Source: Marinobacter sp. (GTDB lineage Bacteria; Pseudomonadota; Gammaproteobacteria; Pseudomonadales; Oleiphilaceae). From it: DNA of 64,000 nt. The stretch covers positions 1-64,000 of the forward strand of contig JAKDUK010000002.1 of assembly GCA_030457765.1 (NCBI GenBank), given 5' to 3'. The position numbers were made by a program, and so were the translations under genes. Each line of letters starts with the position of its first letter. Position 1 is the first letter of the stretch. The notes beneath the pieces were generated by a model. The model saw only the letters and a list, made by a program, of their open reading frames with translations. It was not told the DNA's origin and ran no database searches. Positions 1 through 8,426 of this stretch are shown here, piece after piece.

Positions 1-299
1 GGTTTATCGGCATAGGCACGGTGCTGTCGTTTAACTTGTGGGGCGATGTGCATCCACTGGGCTTTATCAGCTTTTTCGAAGGTAAAACCGTGTTCGATCT
101 GCTCGACTTTCTGGTCTCAAACGTGATGATGCCTTTGGGCGGTCTTGCCATTGCTCTGTTTGCCGGGTGGGCTATCCGGCGCGAAGGGTTGGCAGAGGAT
201 ATCGGCCTTCAAGGTGGCGCCTACAGCGCGTTCATGGTAGTACTGAAGTTCATAACGCCGGCGGGTATTGCGGTTGTGTTTCTTTATAACCTCATCTGA
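1..299 (+). CDS. Sodium-dependent symporter of the NSS/SNF family, C-terminal fragment
   Basis: The gene enters from the left edge; the open frame starts at base 3 and ends at TGA 297-299, so only about 98 C-terminal residues are visible. Two hydrophobic stretches are seen, one around FLVSNVMMPLGGLAIALFAG and one ending in ITPAGIAVVFLYNLI, matching the last two helices of neurotransmitter:sodium symporters. Bacterial members import amino acids or similar solutes with Na+ across the inner membrane. The substrate cannot be told from this fragment. Confidence 0.8.
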   Translation, partial: FIGIGTVLSFNLWGDVHPLGFISFFEGKTVFDLLDFLVSNVMMPLGGLAIALFAGWAIRREGLAEDIGLQGGAYSAFMVVLKFITPAGIAVVFLYNLI

Positions 300-388
300 G
301 GCCGATCTCGAAGAGGGCGGTATCTCGGGTCGAAAAACGTCAGATCAACCAGGGCGTTATCCTGATTGAATGCAAAAGGAGAAAGGCA

Positions 389-877
389 ATGTCCACACCT
401 GAACATAAAGAAAAAGTCTGGAAGCTGATTAAAGGCATTAAGGCGGGCATGTTAACCACGCTGCATGGGCGCGAGTTACGGGCACGGCCAATGTACCTGG
501 TGCAGGACGAATACGATGGTACGTTGTGGTTTTTTAGTGACCTGAACTCGGAAAAAGTGTTTGAGCTTGAGGAAGATAACGACGTATGCGTATCGTTCAG
601 TGACCCCCACGATCACACCTATGTTTCGCTGACAGGCGTGGGTCAGGTAACCCGGGACAAAAAGCTTATTGATAAATTCTGGAACCCGTTCGTGGCGTCC
701 TGGTTTCCCGAGGGTAAAGACGATCCCAACGTGGGTCTGCTGGAAGTCAAAGTCCACAAAGGTGAGTTCTGGAACAGCGACAACAGCAAGATGGTGAAGT
801 TCTTCGAAATCGCAAAAGCCAACGCGCAGAATGAAACGACGAACCTGGGAGAGCACCAAAAGTTCGGTTCAGAGTAA
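389..877 (+). CDS. Pyridoxamine 5'-phosphate oxidase family protein (general stress protein 26-like)
   Basis: 162 residues, the size of the split-barrel flavin-binding family that includes B. subtilis YdaG. Family features include an early strand with MLTTLHGRELRARPM, then LWFFSDLNSEKVFELEED and a VSLTGVGQVTRDKKLIDKFW segment, the usual pattern of a PPOX fold that binds FMN or related cofactor. A good ribosome site (AGGAG) lies just ahead of the ATG. It is preceded by the NSS transporter and followed by ydbH in the same direction. Its substrate is unknown; a stress-linked role is inferred from the family. Confidence 0.85.
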   Translation: MSTPEHKEKVWKLIKGIKAGMLTTLHGRELRARPMYLVQDEYDGTLWFFSDLNSEKVFELEEDNDVCVSFSDPHDHTYVSLTGVGQVTRDKKLIDKFWNPFVASWFPEGKDDPNVGLLEVKVHKGEFWNSDNSKMVKFFEIAKANAQNETTNLGEHQKFGSE

Positions 878-893
878 TCGGAGTAAGTAGTTG

Positions 894-910
894 GGCGCCC
901 TGCGGGCGCC
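894..910. terminator. GC-rich hairpin after the PPOX gene
   Basis: GGCGCCC-TGC-GGGCGCC forms a 7-bp GC stem 17 bases after the stop codon of the PPOX gene. No T-run follows it, so it is at best a weak or factor-dependent terminator or an mRNA-stabilising stem. Confidence 0.35.
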
Positions 911-955
911 TCAGGCTGTGTTGAAGAGCCCACAAAAAGCCAGGGATAGTTCCTA

Positions 956-3637
956 ATGCGCATTGCCTGGAAACCACTTGTCTGGGGTTTATTTACGGTG
1001 TGGGTACTAGCCGTTCTGCTGGGTGCTCTGGCAGTACGCTACTTCTGGAACGAGACGCTGCAAAGCAATGGTATTGAAACGCTCGAGTGGCAAGGCTTGG
1101 GTCTTTCGCTGAGTGGGGTATCTTTACGCCAGTTAGAACTCACCCAGTCTCTGCCAACAAGGAAAGTTGTGCTGCAGGGCAGGGAGTTGGCCTTGGATTG
1201 GCGCTGGCCGGACTGGGATAGCGGATGGACACCCCGGTTGATGGAGCTAACAGCGAAAACCCTGAAACTGGATTGGTACACAAAACAGGTAGGGTCTTCT
1301 GCTGCCAAACCTCAAGCCTTATCTAAGCGCCCGTGGCCGCCAGATCTACCAGCATGGATGCCTTCTGAGGTAATCATTCAGCAGTTCGAGGTGACTCTGC
1401 CTTGCGAGGCGGGGCGCTGCCCGCTGGCAGGAGACCTGTCGATCACCAGCTCCCACCCTGATCCCGAGCCTGGCCTGGCCGCAAGCACCAGGCTTCCTGT
1501 TAAAGCCAACCTGCAGCTTGATCACGAAAGGCACTACATTAACGTGCAGGCAACGCTTGATGGCTCCTGGCCTGATGAGCTGAGCCTTGCGGCAGAGTTG
1601 GCGGTTGATGGCACCCGCTACGTGTCTGTTGAATCCGGTTATCACAAACAAAATGCAAATGGTCTGGTCTCCTGGGATGGCGCGGTGGACATATCAGACC
1701 TGCCCCGAACAGACTGGTTGCTGGCGTGGCTTCAAACCTGGCAGAGCATCCCTGCCGAGTCCTGGCCAGAGCAACCTGAAACAGCAACCATTGGCGCGGA
1801 TTGGAAGTTGCAGGGGGCGTGGAATGAAAGGTTTTTGGCGCAGGCAACGGGTGACTTGAAAGTTAAAGCACGAGTGCCGCAGCCCTGGTTTGTGCCCGGG
1901 GTGGGGAAAATAAGCGGCAGTTTAGAGATGGCTCTGGATGCCAGGCAGGGACAGTGGCAGCCCGACACTCTGAATGCCGATATAGAGTTGAAGCATCCAG
2001 CGGCCTGGGTCAAGACATTGCCGGAGTTGATGCAACCAGTTTCTTTATCACTGTCTGTTCGGCCAGGTAAGCCGGTTGCGCCGGTTTCTCCAGCCGCTAA
2101 AGCAGTCGCAGAACAAACATTGTTACCGTTGAACGTAGAGTTGAGCAGCCGCGCTGGAGCAAATGTTTCTATGCGCTCCCACCTTGCGATAACCACCCGT
2201 GCTCCATGGCGGGTAGAGCTTGGGAAAACCTACCTGCACGCAGCATTGCCCGAGTTGGAAGCTTCGGGGTGGTTGCTAACCAAACCCCGGGCCGAAATTG
2301 AACTGACAGGCTGGCTGGATACCACCAGAGCGGTTTTGAAATTCAAGGGGCCGACGATTCTGAAGGCGGACAAGCTTGAGCCACTTGCTGGCACAGCGGG
2401 AGTGTCTGGAGATGAGACCTTGCTCAAAGGTCTTCGTATGGATCTCGCCCATACAACGCTGGAGGCCAGCTACCTGCCAGCACAGAGCAGGTTAGGAAAA
2501 TTCAGTTTGAGTGGGCCACTTGGTCTCACTGCGAAGCAGGTTAAGCACCCCCAATTACGGCCTCAACCCTGGCGCTTTGAGGGCGCGTTGAACGGTAACC
2601 TGACACGCACGAACGTCACGGGCTTGCTTAAAGCCAAGGCAGGAACCAGCGTGAACCTTGATCTGAATGTGCCATATCAAGGTCCTTTTCGACTGGCCGG
2701 CAAAATGCGGGTGAGCGGCGAGCAGGAAGCTGAGGCTTTATCCCGTATTTTCACCGCATGGCCAGAGCTGCTTACGGTATCCGGCGGCACCGTTAGCGCT
2801 AACGCCGCTTATGAGCAGCCGAAGAGCGGCGCGGTATACCTGACCGGAAATCTGGTGCTGGCAGACTGGAGTGGTACATACGATCGCACCACCTGGAGCC
2901 GAATGAATGGCTCTGCTGATTTTCTTCTGGACGAAGGGCGCATGAAGGTCTCAACGCCGGAACTGACCGTTGCGGAAGTAAACCCAGGGATACCATTTGG
3001 TCCAGTGCAGTTGGCAGGGCAGTATGAGGCACCTTTAGGCCAGTTAGCTGCCGGGCAGTTAGTTGTAGAAAAGGCTGTTTCCGGCGCGTTGGGCGGCGAG
3101 GTAACCGTCCAGCCAGAGAGTTGGGATTTGGCGCAGGCGCCGGTGACGATTCCCGTTAAACTCAAACAGCTTAACCTTGCACGCCTTCTGCAGCTCTACC
3201 CGACAGAAGGGCTGGCAGGCACAGGTATTCTCAGCGGCACTCTCCCTGTGTTATTTGATTCGGCTACCGGAATAAGGGTGAAGCAGGGCCGTATTGATGC
3301 GCTCAAGCCAGGGGGGCGTATACAGTTGACCGCCGGACGATTAAAGGCGCTTGGCAATCAGAGCGAAGCCATGGAGCTTGTGGCAAAAGCTTTGAAGGAT
3401 TTTCGTTATTCAGTTTTGGACAGCGGCATCAATTATGATGAAGACGGCACACTCATACTCACACTACATCTTAAGGGCAGTAGTCCGGAGGTGGGCAAAG
3501 GACAGCCGGTGGTACTGAATATAAATCTGGAAGAAAATATTCCAGCCTTGCTCAGAAGCCTGCAATTAAGCGGCAAGGTGAGCGATGCGGTGACAGAAAG
3601 AGTCAAAAATTTATTGAAGAAGCGTGAGCGTGATTAA
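956..3637 (+). CDS. ydbH: YdbH-type AsmA-like intermembrane lipid transport protein
   Basis: 893 residues: one N-terminal membrane anchor (about residues 8-28, PLVWGLFTVWVLAVLLGAL) followed by a long beta-rich periplasmic body with repeated GxL/SGxL strands and a C-terminal DxGINYDEDGTLILTLHLKG-like segment, as in YdbH. E. coli YdbH (similar length) belongs to the AsmA-like bridge proteins, with TamB and YhdP, that carry phospholipids between inner and outer membranes. The next two genes are the ynbE and ydbL homologues in the same order as in E. coli, which makes the call firm. The ATG at 956 directly precedes the anchor. A basic tail (VKNLLKKRERD) ends the protein. Confidence 0.88.
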   Translation: MRIAWKPLVWGLFTVWVLAVLLGALAVRYFWNETLQSNGIETLEWQGLGLSLSGVSLRQLELTQSLPTRKVVLQGRELALDWRWPDWDSGWTPRLMELTAKTLKLDWYTKQVGSSAAKPQALSKRPWPPDLPAWMPSEVIIQQFEVTLPCEAGRCPLAGDLSITSSHPDPEPGLAASTRLPVKANLQLDHERHYINVQATLDGSWPDELSLAAELAVDGTRYVSVESGYHKQNANGLVSWDGAVDISDLPRTDWLLAWLQTWQSIPAESWPEQPETATIGADWKLQGAWNERFLAQATGDLKVKARVPQPWFVPGVGKISGSLEMALDARQGQWQPDTLNADIELKHPAAWVKTLPELMQPVSLSLSVRPGKPVAPVSPAAKAVAEQTLLPLNVELSSRAGANVSMRSHLAITTRAPWRVELGKTYLHAALPELEASGWLLTKPRAEIELTGWLDTTRAVLKFKGPTILKADKLEPLAGTAGVSGDETLLKGLRMDLAHTTLEASYLPAQSRLGKFSLSGPLGLTAKQVKHPQLRPQPWRFEGALNGNLTRTNVTGLLKAKAGTSVNLDLNVPYQGPFRLAGKMRVSGEQEAEALSRIFTAWPELLTVSGGTVSANAAYEQPKSGAVYLTGNLVLADWSGTYDRTTWSRMNGSADFLLDEGRMKVSTPELTVAEVNPGIPFGPVQLAGQYEAPLGQLAAGQLVVEKAVSGALGGEVTVQPESWDLAQAPVTIPVKLKQLNLARLLQLYPTEGLAGTGILSGTLPVLFDSATGIRVKQGRIDALKPGGRIQLTAGRLKALGNQSEAMELVAKALKDFRYSVLDSGINYDEDGTLILTLHLKGSSPEVGKGQPVVLNINLEENIPALLRSLQLSGKVSDAVTERVKNLLKKRERD

Positions 3638-3678
3638 GGCGACCTGTTAGAGTAGGGGCAACAAAGGAGTACACCGAT

Positions 3679-3894
3679 ATGACGCAATTTGGTTCCAGGT
3701 TTTCCCGGCGCGCGCTTGCTCTGTGTGCGAGCCTGATAATGGGTAGCTTGCTGATAGCTTGTACCCCTACTGTTCAGGTGGCCGCGCCGAAGGAGCCGAT
3801 TACCGTAAACCTGAATGTAAAAATTCAGCATGAGATTTACGTGAAGGTCGATAAAGACGTAGACGAACTGTTCAGTGAAAAAGGCCTGTTCTGA
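3679..3894 (+). CDS. ynbE: YnbE-family outer-membrane lipoprotein
   Basis: 71 residues with a lipoprotein signal: positive N-terminus, hydrophobic stretch and lipobox L-I-A-C ending at Cys28. The mature part (about 44 residues) contains the family segment EPITVNLNVKIQHEIYVKVD. In E. coli YnbE is the outer-membrane partner of YdbH and completes the lipid bridge. It starts 41 bases after ydbH with AAGGAG upstream and is followed after 44 bases by ydbL. Confidence 0.88.
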   Translation: MTQFGSRFSRRALALCASLIMGSLLIACTPTVQVAAPKEPITVNLNVKIQHEIYVKVDKDVDELFSEKGLF

Positions 3895-3938
3895 TTGTGT
3901 CGGTATTTTGTATATAGCGGATTAATAAGGAGTTAACC

Positions 3939-4283
3939 ATGACATTAGTTGCGCGATTCAGTGTCTTTGCTTTAACGCTTTGCCTGGCGCTGCCTGCAAT
4001 GGCCATGAGTCTTGATGCAGCAAAGAACGCTCTCGAATCGGCAAAAAGCCAGGGACTTGTGGGTGAGACGCCGACGGGGTATCTGGCGAGTGTAAACTCT
4101 GATCCGAAAGCGCAAGAGATAGTAAGCGCAATTAACGATGCCCGGCGTGAGGCTTACAATAAAATTGCGGAAAAACACGGTATTGCCGTAACCAAAGTGG
4201 AGACAGTAGCCGGCCAGAAAGCGGTCGAGAAAACACCGTCCGGGCAGTACATCAAAGTGGATGAGCACTGGATTAAAAAATAG
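3939..4283 (+). CDS. ydbL: YdbL family (DUF1318) periplasmic protein
   Basis: 114 residues with a classical signal peptide (cleavage likely after ALPAMA, residue 22). The mature protein shows the DUF1318 pattern: an alpha-helical start LDAAKNALESAKSQGLVGE, a middle DARREAYNKIAEKHG and an end in GQYIKVDEHWIKK. It is the third gene of the ydbH-ynbE-ydbL operon; in E. coli YdbL is thought to assist assembly of the YdbH-YnbE bridge. TAAGGAG precedes the ATG. Confidence 0.88.
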   Translation: MTLVARFSVFALTLCLALPAMAMSLDAAKNALESAKSQGLVGETPTGYLASVNSDPKAQEIVSAINDARREAYNKIAEKHGIAVTKVETVAGQKAVEKTPSGQYIKVDEHWIKK

Positions 4284-4389
4284 AACCCAATTGGTAACTG
4301 GCTGATGGCGTTATAACCAATGAATCTTAAGGCAAGGCCAGCGCCTGCCGATAACCGTTACACATAAGACCTTGCAGGAGGTAAAGGCT

Positions 4390-4935
4390 ATGGTAGCGCC
4401 AATCATTGGTCGTGGGCCGGATATGACCGGCCGAGTAAATACTGGGCCGGCTGAGACCAAGCCCGCGGGCCGGGTAGCCCCAGAAGCGCGCGTAGACAAA
4501 CAAGCGTCTATCCGCACTCCCGCAGACGCCATTAATGTCATGCGTACGCGCATGGAGCAGCGGTTACAAGAAGCCATGGGCGGGCAAAACAAAGCCGTAT
4601 CCGGTGCGGATAAATACGCCGCTCAGGCTCAACCACCAGGCGCTTCTGATGTGGCTGGCGTAATTCTTGGGTTTGTCCAGAACCGACTGCAAGCAGAAGC
4701 AGACGCCGGTGCCGATGTTGAGAAACTGGCAGGCTTGCTGGAGCAGGCCCGTGCCGGTATTGAGCAGGGTTATGCCGAAGCCCGGGAGCAGATTGAAGCC
4801 CTGGGCATGATGAACGAGACGCTGGGAACGGAAATCGACAAGGGGTTTGATCTTATTCAGGACGGCTTGCTGAAGTTCGAAGAGCAGTTTCTAGGCAAAG
4901 AGCCGGCGGTGGATAACCCCACCGAAACCGGTTAA
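4390..4935 (+). CDS. DUF5610-like protein of unknown function
   Basis: 181 residues from the ATG at 4390, chosen because AGGAGG at 4376-4381 sits 8 bases upstream; an in-frame TTG at 4372 overlaps that ribosome site and is unlikely. The first 80 residues are Pro/Gly/Ala-rich and probably disordered. The rest is a helical domain with VAGVILGFVQNRLQAEA, LAGLLEQARAGIEQGYAEA and LGTEIDKGFDLIQDGL, which resembles DUF5610, a domain of unknown role. There is no signal peptide or membrane segment. The stop overlaps the end of the convergent PA2778-like gene by 4 bp. The domain name is recalled, not searched. Confidence 0.65.
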   Translation: MVAPIIGRGPDMTGRVNTGPAETKPAGRVAPEARVDKQASIRTPADAINVMRTRMEQRLQEAMGGQNKAVSGADKYAAQAQPPGASDVAGVILGFVQNRLQAEADAGADVEKLAGLLEQARAGIEQGYAEAREQIEALGMMNETLGTEIDKGFDLIQDGLLKFEEQFLGKEPAVDNPTETG

Positions 4936-5777
4936 TCGGTCACCTTGGGTTTGCCCTGTTTTAGCAGAGCTTCATTCAGATTTTGCCATCCGGCATTGAT
5001 GTCGGGGAATCTCTTGGTCATAGCTCGGTAGTAATCTTCTGCCTTTGACCACCGGCCTTGCTGATAGGCGAGATTCCCCAACCCTAACAAGGCGGCAGGC
5101 TGATCTGGCCAAGTGCGGGCTGCCGCCTTGTAGGCAGATTTTGCCGCGGTTGTCTGTTGCGTTGTTTCCAGGTCGTGAGCTGCCAGCAAATAAGTGAGGG
5201 GCTCGGCCGTTGTTGGTATCTGGCCTGCTGGTAAGATAACCCGCGCCCATCGTTCAGAGCGATCCCAGGTTGCCATAAATCCGCTGGCGGGTTGGCGGTA
5301 ATGTTCTTCGGTGCCGGTATGGAGAATCAGCGTTTTGTCTTCTTTGTCGTAACCAATTACTACGGCAAAGTGCCATTGTGGCCACCAACCAAAACGCAGG
5401 TTCTGCAGAACCAGAACCGGATTTCCCGCCCGAACTTCCTCTAAAATACTGTTAAGCCGTGGTGCCAGGGGATAAACCAGCATTCCGTATTGGCGCGCAG
5501 CTGCAACCATCTCAACCTGCAGGGCGCCTTTGCGTTCTGGCAGGTACACCTTGCTAACCAGCTCATCGGGTGTTGCTCCCGCATGTTGCGTATTGAGCAT
5601 CATTGCCAGCGAGGCTGGGCCGCATTGGTATTGAGCCTGTGGATAGAAAGGCACCTCGGTGAGCGTATGGCTATCAAAGGAATCTGGCCAGGGCGGCTGG
5701 CTGGCGCAGCCTGAGAGAAGCACTCCCAGGAACGCTGCAACAAAAAGCCGGGCTGATGTCAGCCGGAACGTGTGCAT
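4932..5777 (-). CDS. PA2778-type C39-like cysteine peptidase lipoprotein with TPR
   Basis: About 281 residues. Signal with lipobox L-S-G-C near residue 25, then a papain-like C39 domain: catalytic Cys in QYQCGPASLAMML, His in WHFAVVIGYD, with a YPLAPRLNSILEEVRAGNPV segment between. The C-terminal 90 residues form tetratricopeptide-type helices (AAARTWPDQPAALLGLGNLA, GRWSKAEDYYRAM). This is the architecture of P. aeruginosa PA2778, and the PA2779 homologue lies 12 bp upstream, so the pair is conserved. The ATG at 5777 is preferred to an upstream TTG at 5783; neither has a strong ribosome site. It is probably outer-membrane attached; the substrate is unknown. Confidence 0.82.
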   Translation of the reverse strand: MHTFRLTSARLFVAAFLGVLLSGCASQPPWPDSFDSHTLTEVPFYPQAQYQCGPASLAMMLNTQHAGATPDELVSKVYLPERKGALQVEMVAAARQYGMLVYPLAPRLNSILEEVRAGNPVLVLQNLRFGWWPQWHFAVVIGYDKEDKTLILHTGTEEHYRQPASGFMATWDRSERWARVILPAGQIPTTAEPLTYLLAAHDLETTQQTTAAKSAYKAAARTWPDQPAALLGLGNLAYQQGRWSKAEDYYRAMTKRFPDINAGWQNLNEALLKQGKPKVTD

Positions 5778-5789
5778 GGTCAAGCCCGC

Positions 5790-6191
5790 TTAACGGATAC
5801 AGTTAATAAACGGGAAGATATTTGTGGCGCACAGTATGTCTGTAACAATGAAAACCAACAGGAACAGTACAATAATACCCACGACACCTTCACCCGTGGG
5901 TGCTTCTGCCAGTTGTTGTTGGAAGTCTGCAAGTTCTGCGGGCGTTAGGCTTTGAATTCTGTCCTGCACTTCTTTTTCGCCCACCCCCATGCTCGCCAGC
6001 GTGTTTTTAACGTCTTCCCGTTCGAGCATACCCATTAAAGCCTCGCGATCGACATCCGCTCGCTGCTCGGTGAGGAGTTCGCCGGTACCAACAATGCTGG
6101 CAGAGGCAGGAATTGCCCACATTGAGCTTAGTATCATTACCAACGTCATGATCGCTGAAACAGACTGGGTATAAGATCTTATCGTTTGCAT
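5790..6191 (-). CDS. PA2779 family small membrane protein
   Basis: 133 residues. N-terminal hydrophobic signal (SVSAIMTLVMILSSMWAIPA, cleavage near ASA), a middle with the family pattern DREALMGMLEREDVKNTLAS and VQDRIQSLTPAELADFQQQL, then a second hydrophobic stretch GVVGIIVLFLLVFIVTDIL and a short tail with two Cys. It matches PA2779-type proteins, always found beside a PA2778-type peptidase, which follows here 12 bp downstream. Function is unknown; the small size suggests it could be a partner or substrate of the peptidase (inference). Confidence 0.8.
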   Translation of the reverse strand: MQTIRSYTQSVSAIMTLVMILSSMWAIPASASIVGTGELLTEQRADVDREALMGMLEREDVKNTLASMGVGEKEVQDRIQSLTPAELADFQQQLAEAPTGEGVVGIIVLFLLVFIVTDILCATNIFPFINCIR

Positions 6192-6310
6192 CTGGCTGTT
6201 CCTTATATGTACCCGTTTAGATTCGTATTAATGGATCAGTCGGAAAGCGAGTGTAAACACTTGCGCGCCATTTGCCGATTAAATCAGATTAAGATGCATT
6301 AACCCTCAGT

Positions 6311-7024
6311 TCAGGTTTGGTGCCGAACAAGCATGGCTTTGATTCGACCAATTTCCTTCATTGGATTGAGCCCCTTGGGGCAATAAGCCGTACAGTTGCC
6401 AATGCCCCTGCAACGGAACACGCTGAACGGATCCTCCAGCTTAGCCAATCGTTCTGCTGTGGCAGTGTCTCGGGAGTCGAGCAAAAACCGGTGGGCTTGG
6501 AGCAAGCCTGCTGGCCCCACGTATTTTTCCGGATTCCACCACCAGGAAGGGCAGGCGGAGGAGCAGCAAGCGCACAAAATGCACTCATATAAGCCATCAA
6601 GCTTTGCCCGGTCCTCCGGGCTCTGAAGCCGCTCAATGGCCGGTGCGGGCGTATCATTTATTAACCACGGCTGAATACTTTCATACTGTTTGAAGAATAA
6701 CGTTTGGTCGACCACCAAATCACGAATAACCGGCATACCGGGCAGTGGTCGGATAACCAGTTTTTTAGATTTACCGAGAGCGTCATCCACTCGGGTAATA
6801 CAACCGAGTCCGTTGCGACCGTTGATGTTCAAGCCATCGGAGCCGCAAACTCCCTCGCGGCAGGAACGGCGAAACGAGAGAGTAGGGTCCACTGTTTTAA
6901 GGTACTCCAGAACATCCAATACCATGCGCTTTCGATAACTCGAATCTATTTCCACGTCCTGCACATAGGGCACATTGTCGGTTTCCGGGTTGTAGCGATA
7001 GAGTTGAACGGTGATAGTTTCCAT
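6311..7024 (-). CDS. sdhB: Solitary SdhB-like succinate dehydrogenase iron-sulfur subunit
   Basis: 237 residues, the usual SdhB length. All cluster ligands are visible: [2Fe-2S] C55, C60, D63 and C75; [4Fe-4S] C148, C151, C154 and C215; [3Fe-4S] C158, C205 and C211. The quinone-site tryptophans (PSWWWNP) are kept. The residue after C205 is Arg206 where E. coli SdhB has His207. SdhB passes electrons from flavin to quinone in complex II, but no sdhC, sdhD or sdhA lies beside this gene; downstream is PA2779 and upstream, divergent, is an lldD-like gene. A strong ribosome site (AGAGGAGA) precedes the ATG. It may be a second copy used under other conditions or with another flavoprotein. Confidence 0.85.
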   Translation of the reverse strand: METITVQLYRYNPETDNVPYVQDVEIDSSYRKRMVLDVLEYLKTVDPTLSFRRSCREGVCGSDGLNINGRNGLGCITRVDDALGKSKKLVIRPLPGMPVIRDLVVDQTLFFKQYESIQPWLINDTPAPAIERLQSPEDRAKLDGLYECILCACCSSACPSWWWNPEKYVGPAGLLQAHRFLLDSRDTATAERLAKLEDPFSVFRCRGIGNCTAYCPKGLNPMKEIGRIKAMLVRHQT

Positions 7025-7063
7025 GATCTGTCTCCTCTTTATATTATAGGAGTACTAGCAAAG

Positions 7064-7093
7064 ATAAGCGGTTAACGCTTTAGCATCTGTCAA
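7064..7093 (-). promoter_or_regulatory. Putative promoter of the sdhB-like gene
   Basis: On the minus strand a perfect -35 TTGACA (7093-7088) is followed after 18 bp by GCTTAT (7069-7064). A TATAAT at 7048-7043 is an alternative -10 but lacks a good -35. The FNR-like palindrome at 7108-7123 would be centred roughly 58-61 bp upstream of the start site implied by the first pair. Confidence 0.35.
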
Positions 7094-7107
7094 TTGTTCA
7101 GGCGAAA

Positions 7108-7123
7108 GATGATTTAAATCATC
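7108..7123. promoter_or_regulatory. 16-bp perfect palindrome resembling an FNR/Anr box
   Basis: GATGATTTAAATCATC is a perfect palindrome whose core TGAT-N4-ATCA matches the FNR/Anr consensus TTGAT-N4-ATCAA except for the outermost T/A pair. It lies in the 217-bp region between the divergent sdhB-like and lldD-like genes, so it could control either with oxygen. The match to the family consensus is by eye. Confidence 0.45.
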
Positions 7124-7241
7124 CCCCAGCGTATGTGAGTCAGTTCTGGTTTTGCCTGGAAATTTCAGGGTTGGCTTATCTGCGACTATGCTTAAGGGTA
7201 ATATATTGCTTGGCTGATGAAACCGGAGAATCTGTAACACC

Positions 7242-8384
7242 ATGATAACACCCGCCAATACCACGGATAATCGAAAACTTGCTAAAGCTCGACTACCCCA
7301 AATGATGTTCGACTATTTTGATGGTGGTGCATTTTCTGAGCAGACACTTAGGGAGAACACCGGGGATTTTCAGTGCCTTCATTTTCGTCAGCGGGTTATG
7401 CGGGATGTTTCCAGCGCGTCTGCTGCCACTCAGATATTGGGCCAGAATGTCGCTTTGCCATTGGTCCTCGCGCCGGTTGGTCTTGCCGGCATGCTTGCGC
7501 GGCGGGGAGAGGTGCAGGCCGCTAAGGCCGCGCAACAAAGTAATGTGCCGTTTTGTCTCAGTACCGTATCGGTTTGCTCTCTGGAGGAGGTGGCCGAGGC
7601 AACTGGCTCGAACAATTGGTTTCAGCTTTATGTTCTTAAGGATCGAAGCTATTCCGAGGCATTGCTTGATCGTGCGCACAAAGCTGGTTATTCCACATTG
7701 GTGTTCACAGTAGATCTCCCCAAGCTCGGCGTAAGATACCGGGATGTACGCAATGGTATGAATGGGGGTCTCTCTCCTTGGGGTAAGTTGCAAAAAATGT
7801 CTGATCTGCTTTTGCATCCCCTCTGGCTGTGGGACGTTGCTATTAAGGGAAAGCCGTTAACGTTTGGCAATCTTTCCGACGCGGTGCCTTCGGGCCGCAA
7901 CCCCGAGGATTTCAAGGCCTGGGTTGATCAGCAATTTGATGCGTCTGTTACTTGGAAAGATCTGGAATGGGTCAGGCGGCACTGGCCCGGTAAGCTGGTT
8001 ATAAAAGGGATTATGGATCCCGATGATGCGCGCTCAGCGGTGGATGTTGGTGCTGATGGTATTGTTGTGTCTAACCATGGTGGGCGTCAGCTGGACGGTG
8101 CACCTTCAACTATCTCGGCGTTGCCTGCCATAGTGGAGGCTGTATCGGGGAAAACCGAAATTTTGTTTGATGGCGGTGTGCAGTCTGGCCAGGACATTGT
8201 GCGGGCGCTTTGCCTGGGCGCAAACGGCTGTTTGGTGGGCCGTGCTTGGGCGTATGCGTTGGCCGCAGGTGGCGAAGAGGCGGTCTCTAAAATGCTGAAT
8301 AACTTCCGCTACGAGGTGGAGTTGACCCTTGCACTGTTGGGTAAAAATTCGGTAGAACAATTAAGTCCGGATGATCTTATATAG
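7242..8384 (+). CDS. lldD: FMN-dependent L-lactate dehydrogenase (LldD family)
   Basis: 380 residues, full length for the membrane-associated 2-hydroxyacid oxidase family. Visible: FDYFDGGAFSEQTLR near the start (Tyr25), LAPVGLAGMLARRGEVQAAK, WFQLYVLKDR (Tyr130), the VIKGI Lys255 and the catalytic SNHGGRQLDG (His279, Arg282). These enzymes oxidise L-lactate, or in some paralogues a related 2-hydroxyacid, to the keto acid and pass electrons to quinone. No lactate permease or lldR regulator is adjacent. It is divergent from the sdhB-like gene and followed by a DUF488 gene 42 bp downstream. Confidence 0.88.
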   Translation: MITPANTTDNRKLAKARLPQMMFDYFDGGAFSEQTLRENTGDFQCLHFRQRVMRDVSSASAATQILGQNVALPLVLAPVGLAGMLARRGEVQAAKAAQQSNVPFCLSTVSVCSLEEVAEATGSNNWFQLYVLKDRSYSEALLDRAHKAGYSTLVFTVDLPKLGVRYRDVRNGMNGGLSPWGKLQKMSDLLLHPLWLWDVAIKGKPLTFGNLSDAVPSGRNPEDFKAWVDQQFDASVTWKDLEWVRRHWPGKLVIKGIMDPDDARSAVDVGADGIVVSNHGGRQLDGAPSTISALPAIVEAVSGKTEILFDGGVQSGQDIVRALCLGANGCLVGRAWAYALAAGGEEAVSKMLNNFRYEVELTLALLGKNSVEQLSPDDLI

Positions 8385-8426
8385 CCGGAGCCTGTTATTA
8401 TTGATTAACAAAACGGAGGTTTGATG

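Noticed and set aside
7055..7264. 69-codon minus-strand frame in the sdhB-lldD gap
   Set aside because: It overlaps the start of lldD, covers the palindrome and the promoter elements, has no ribosome site and resembles no family.
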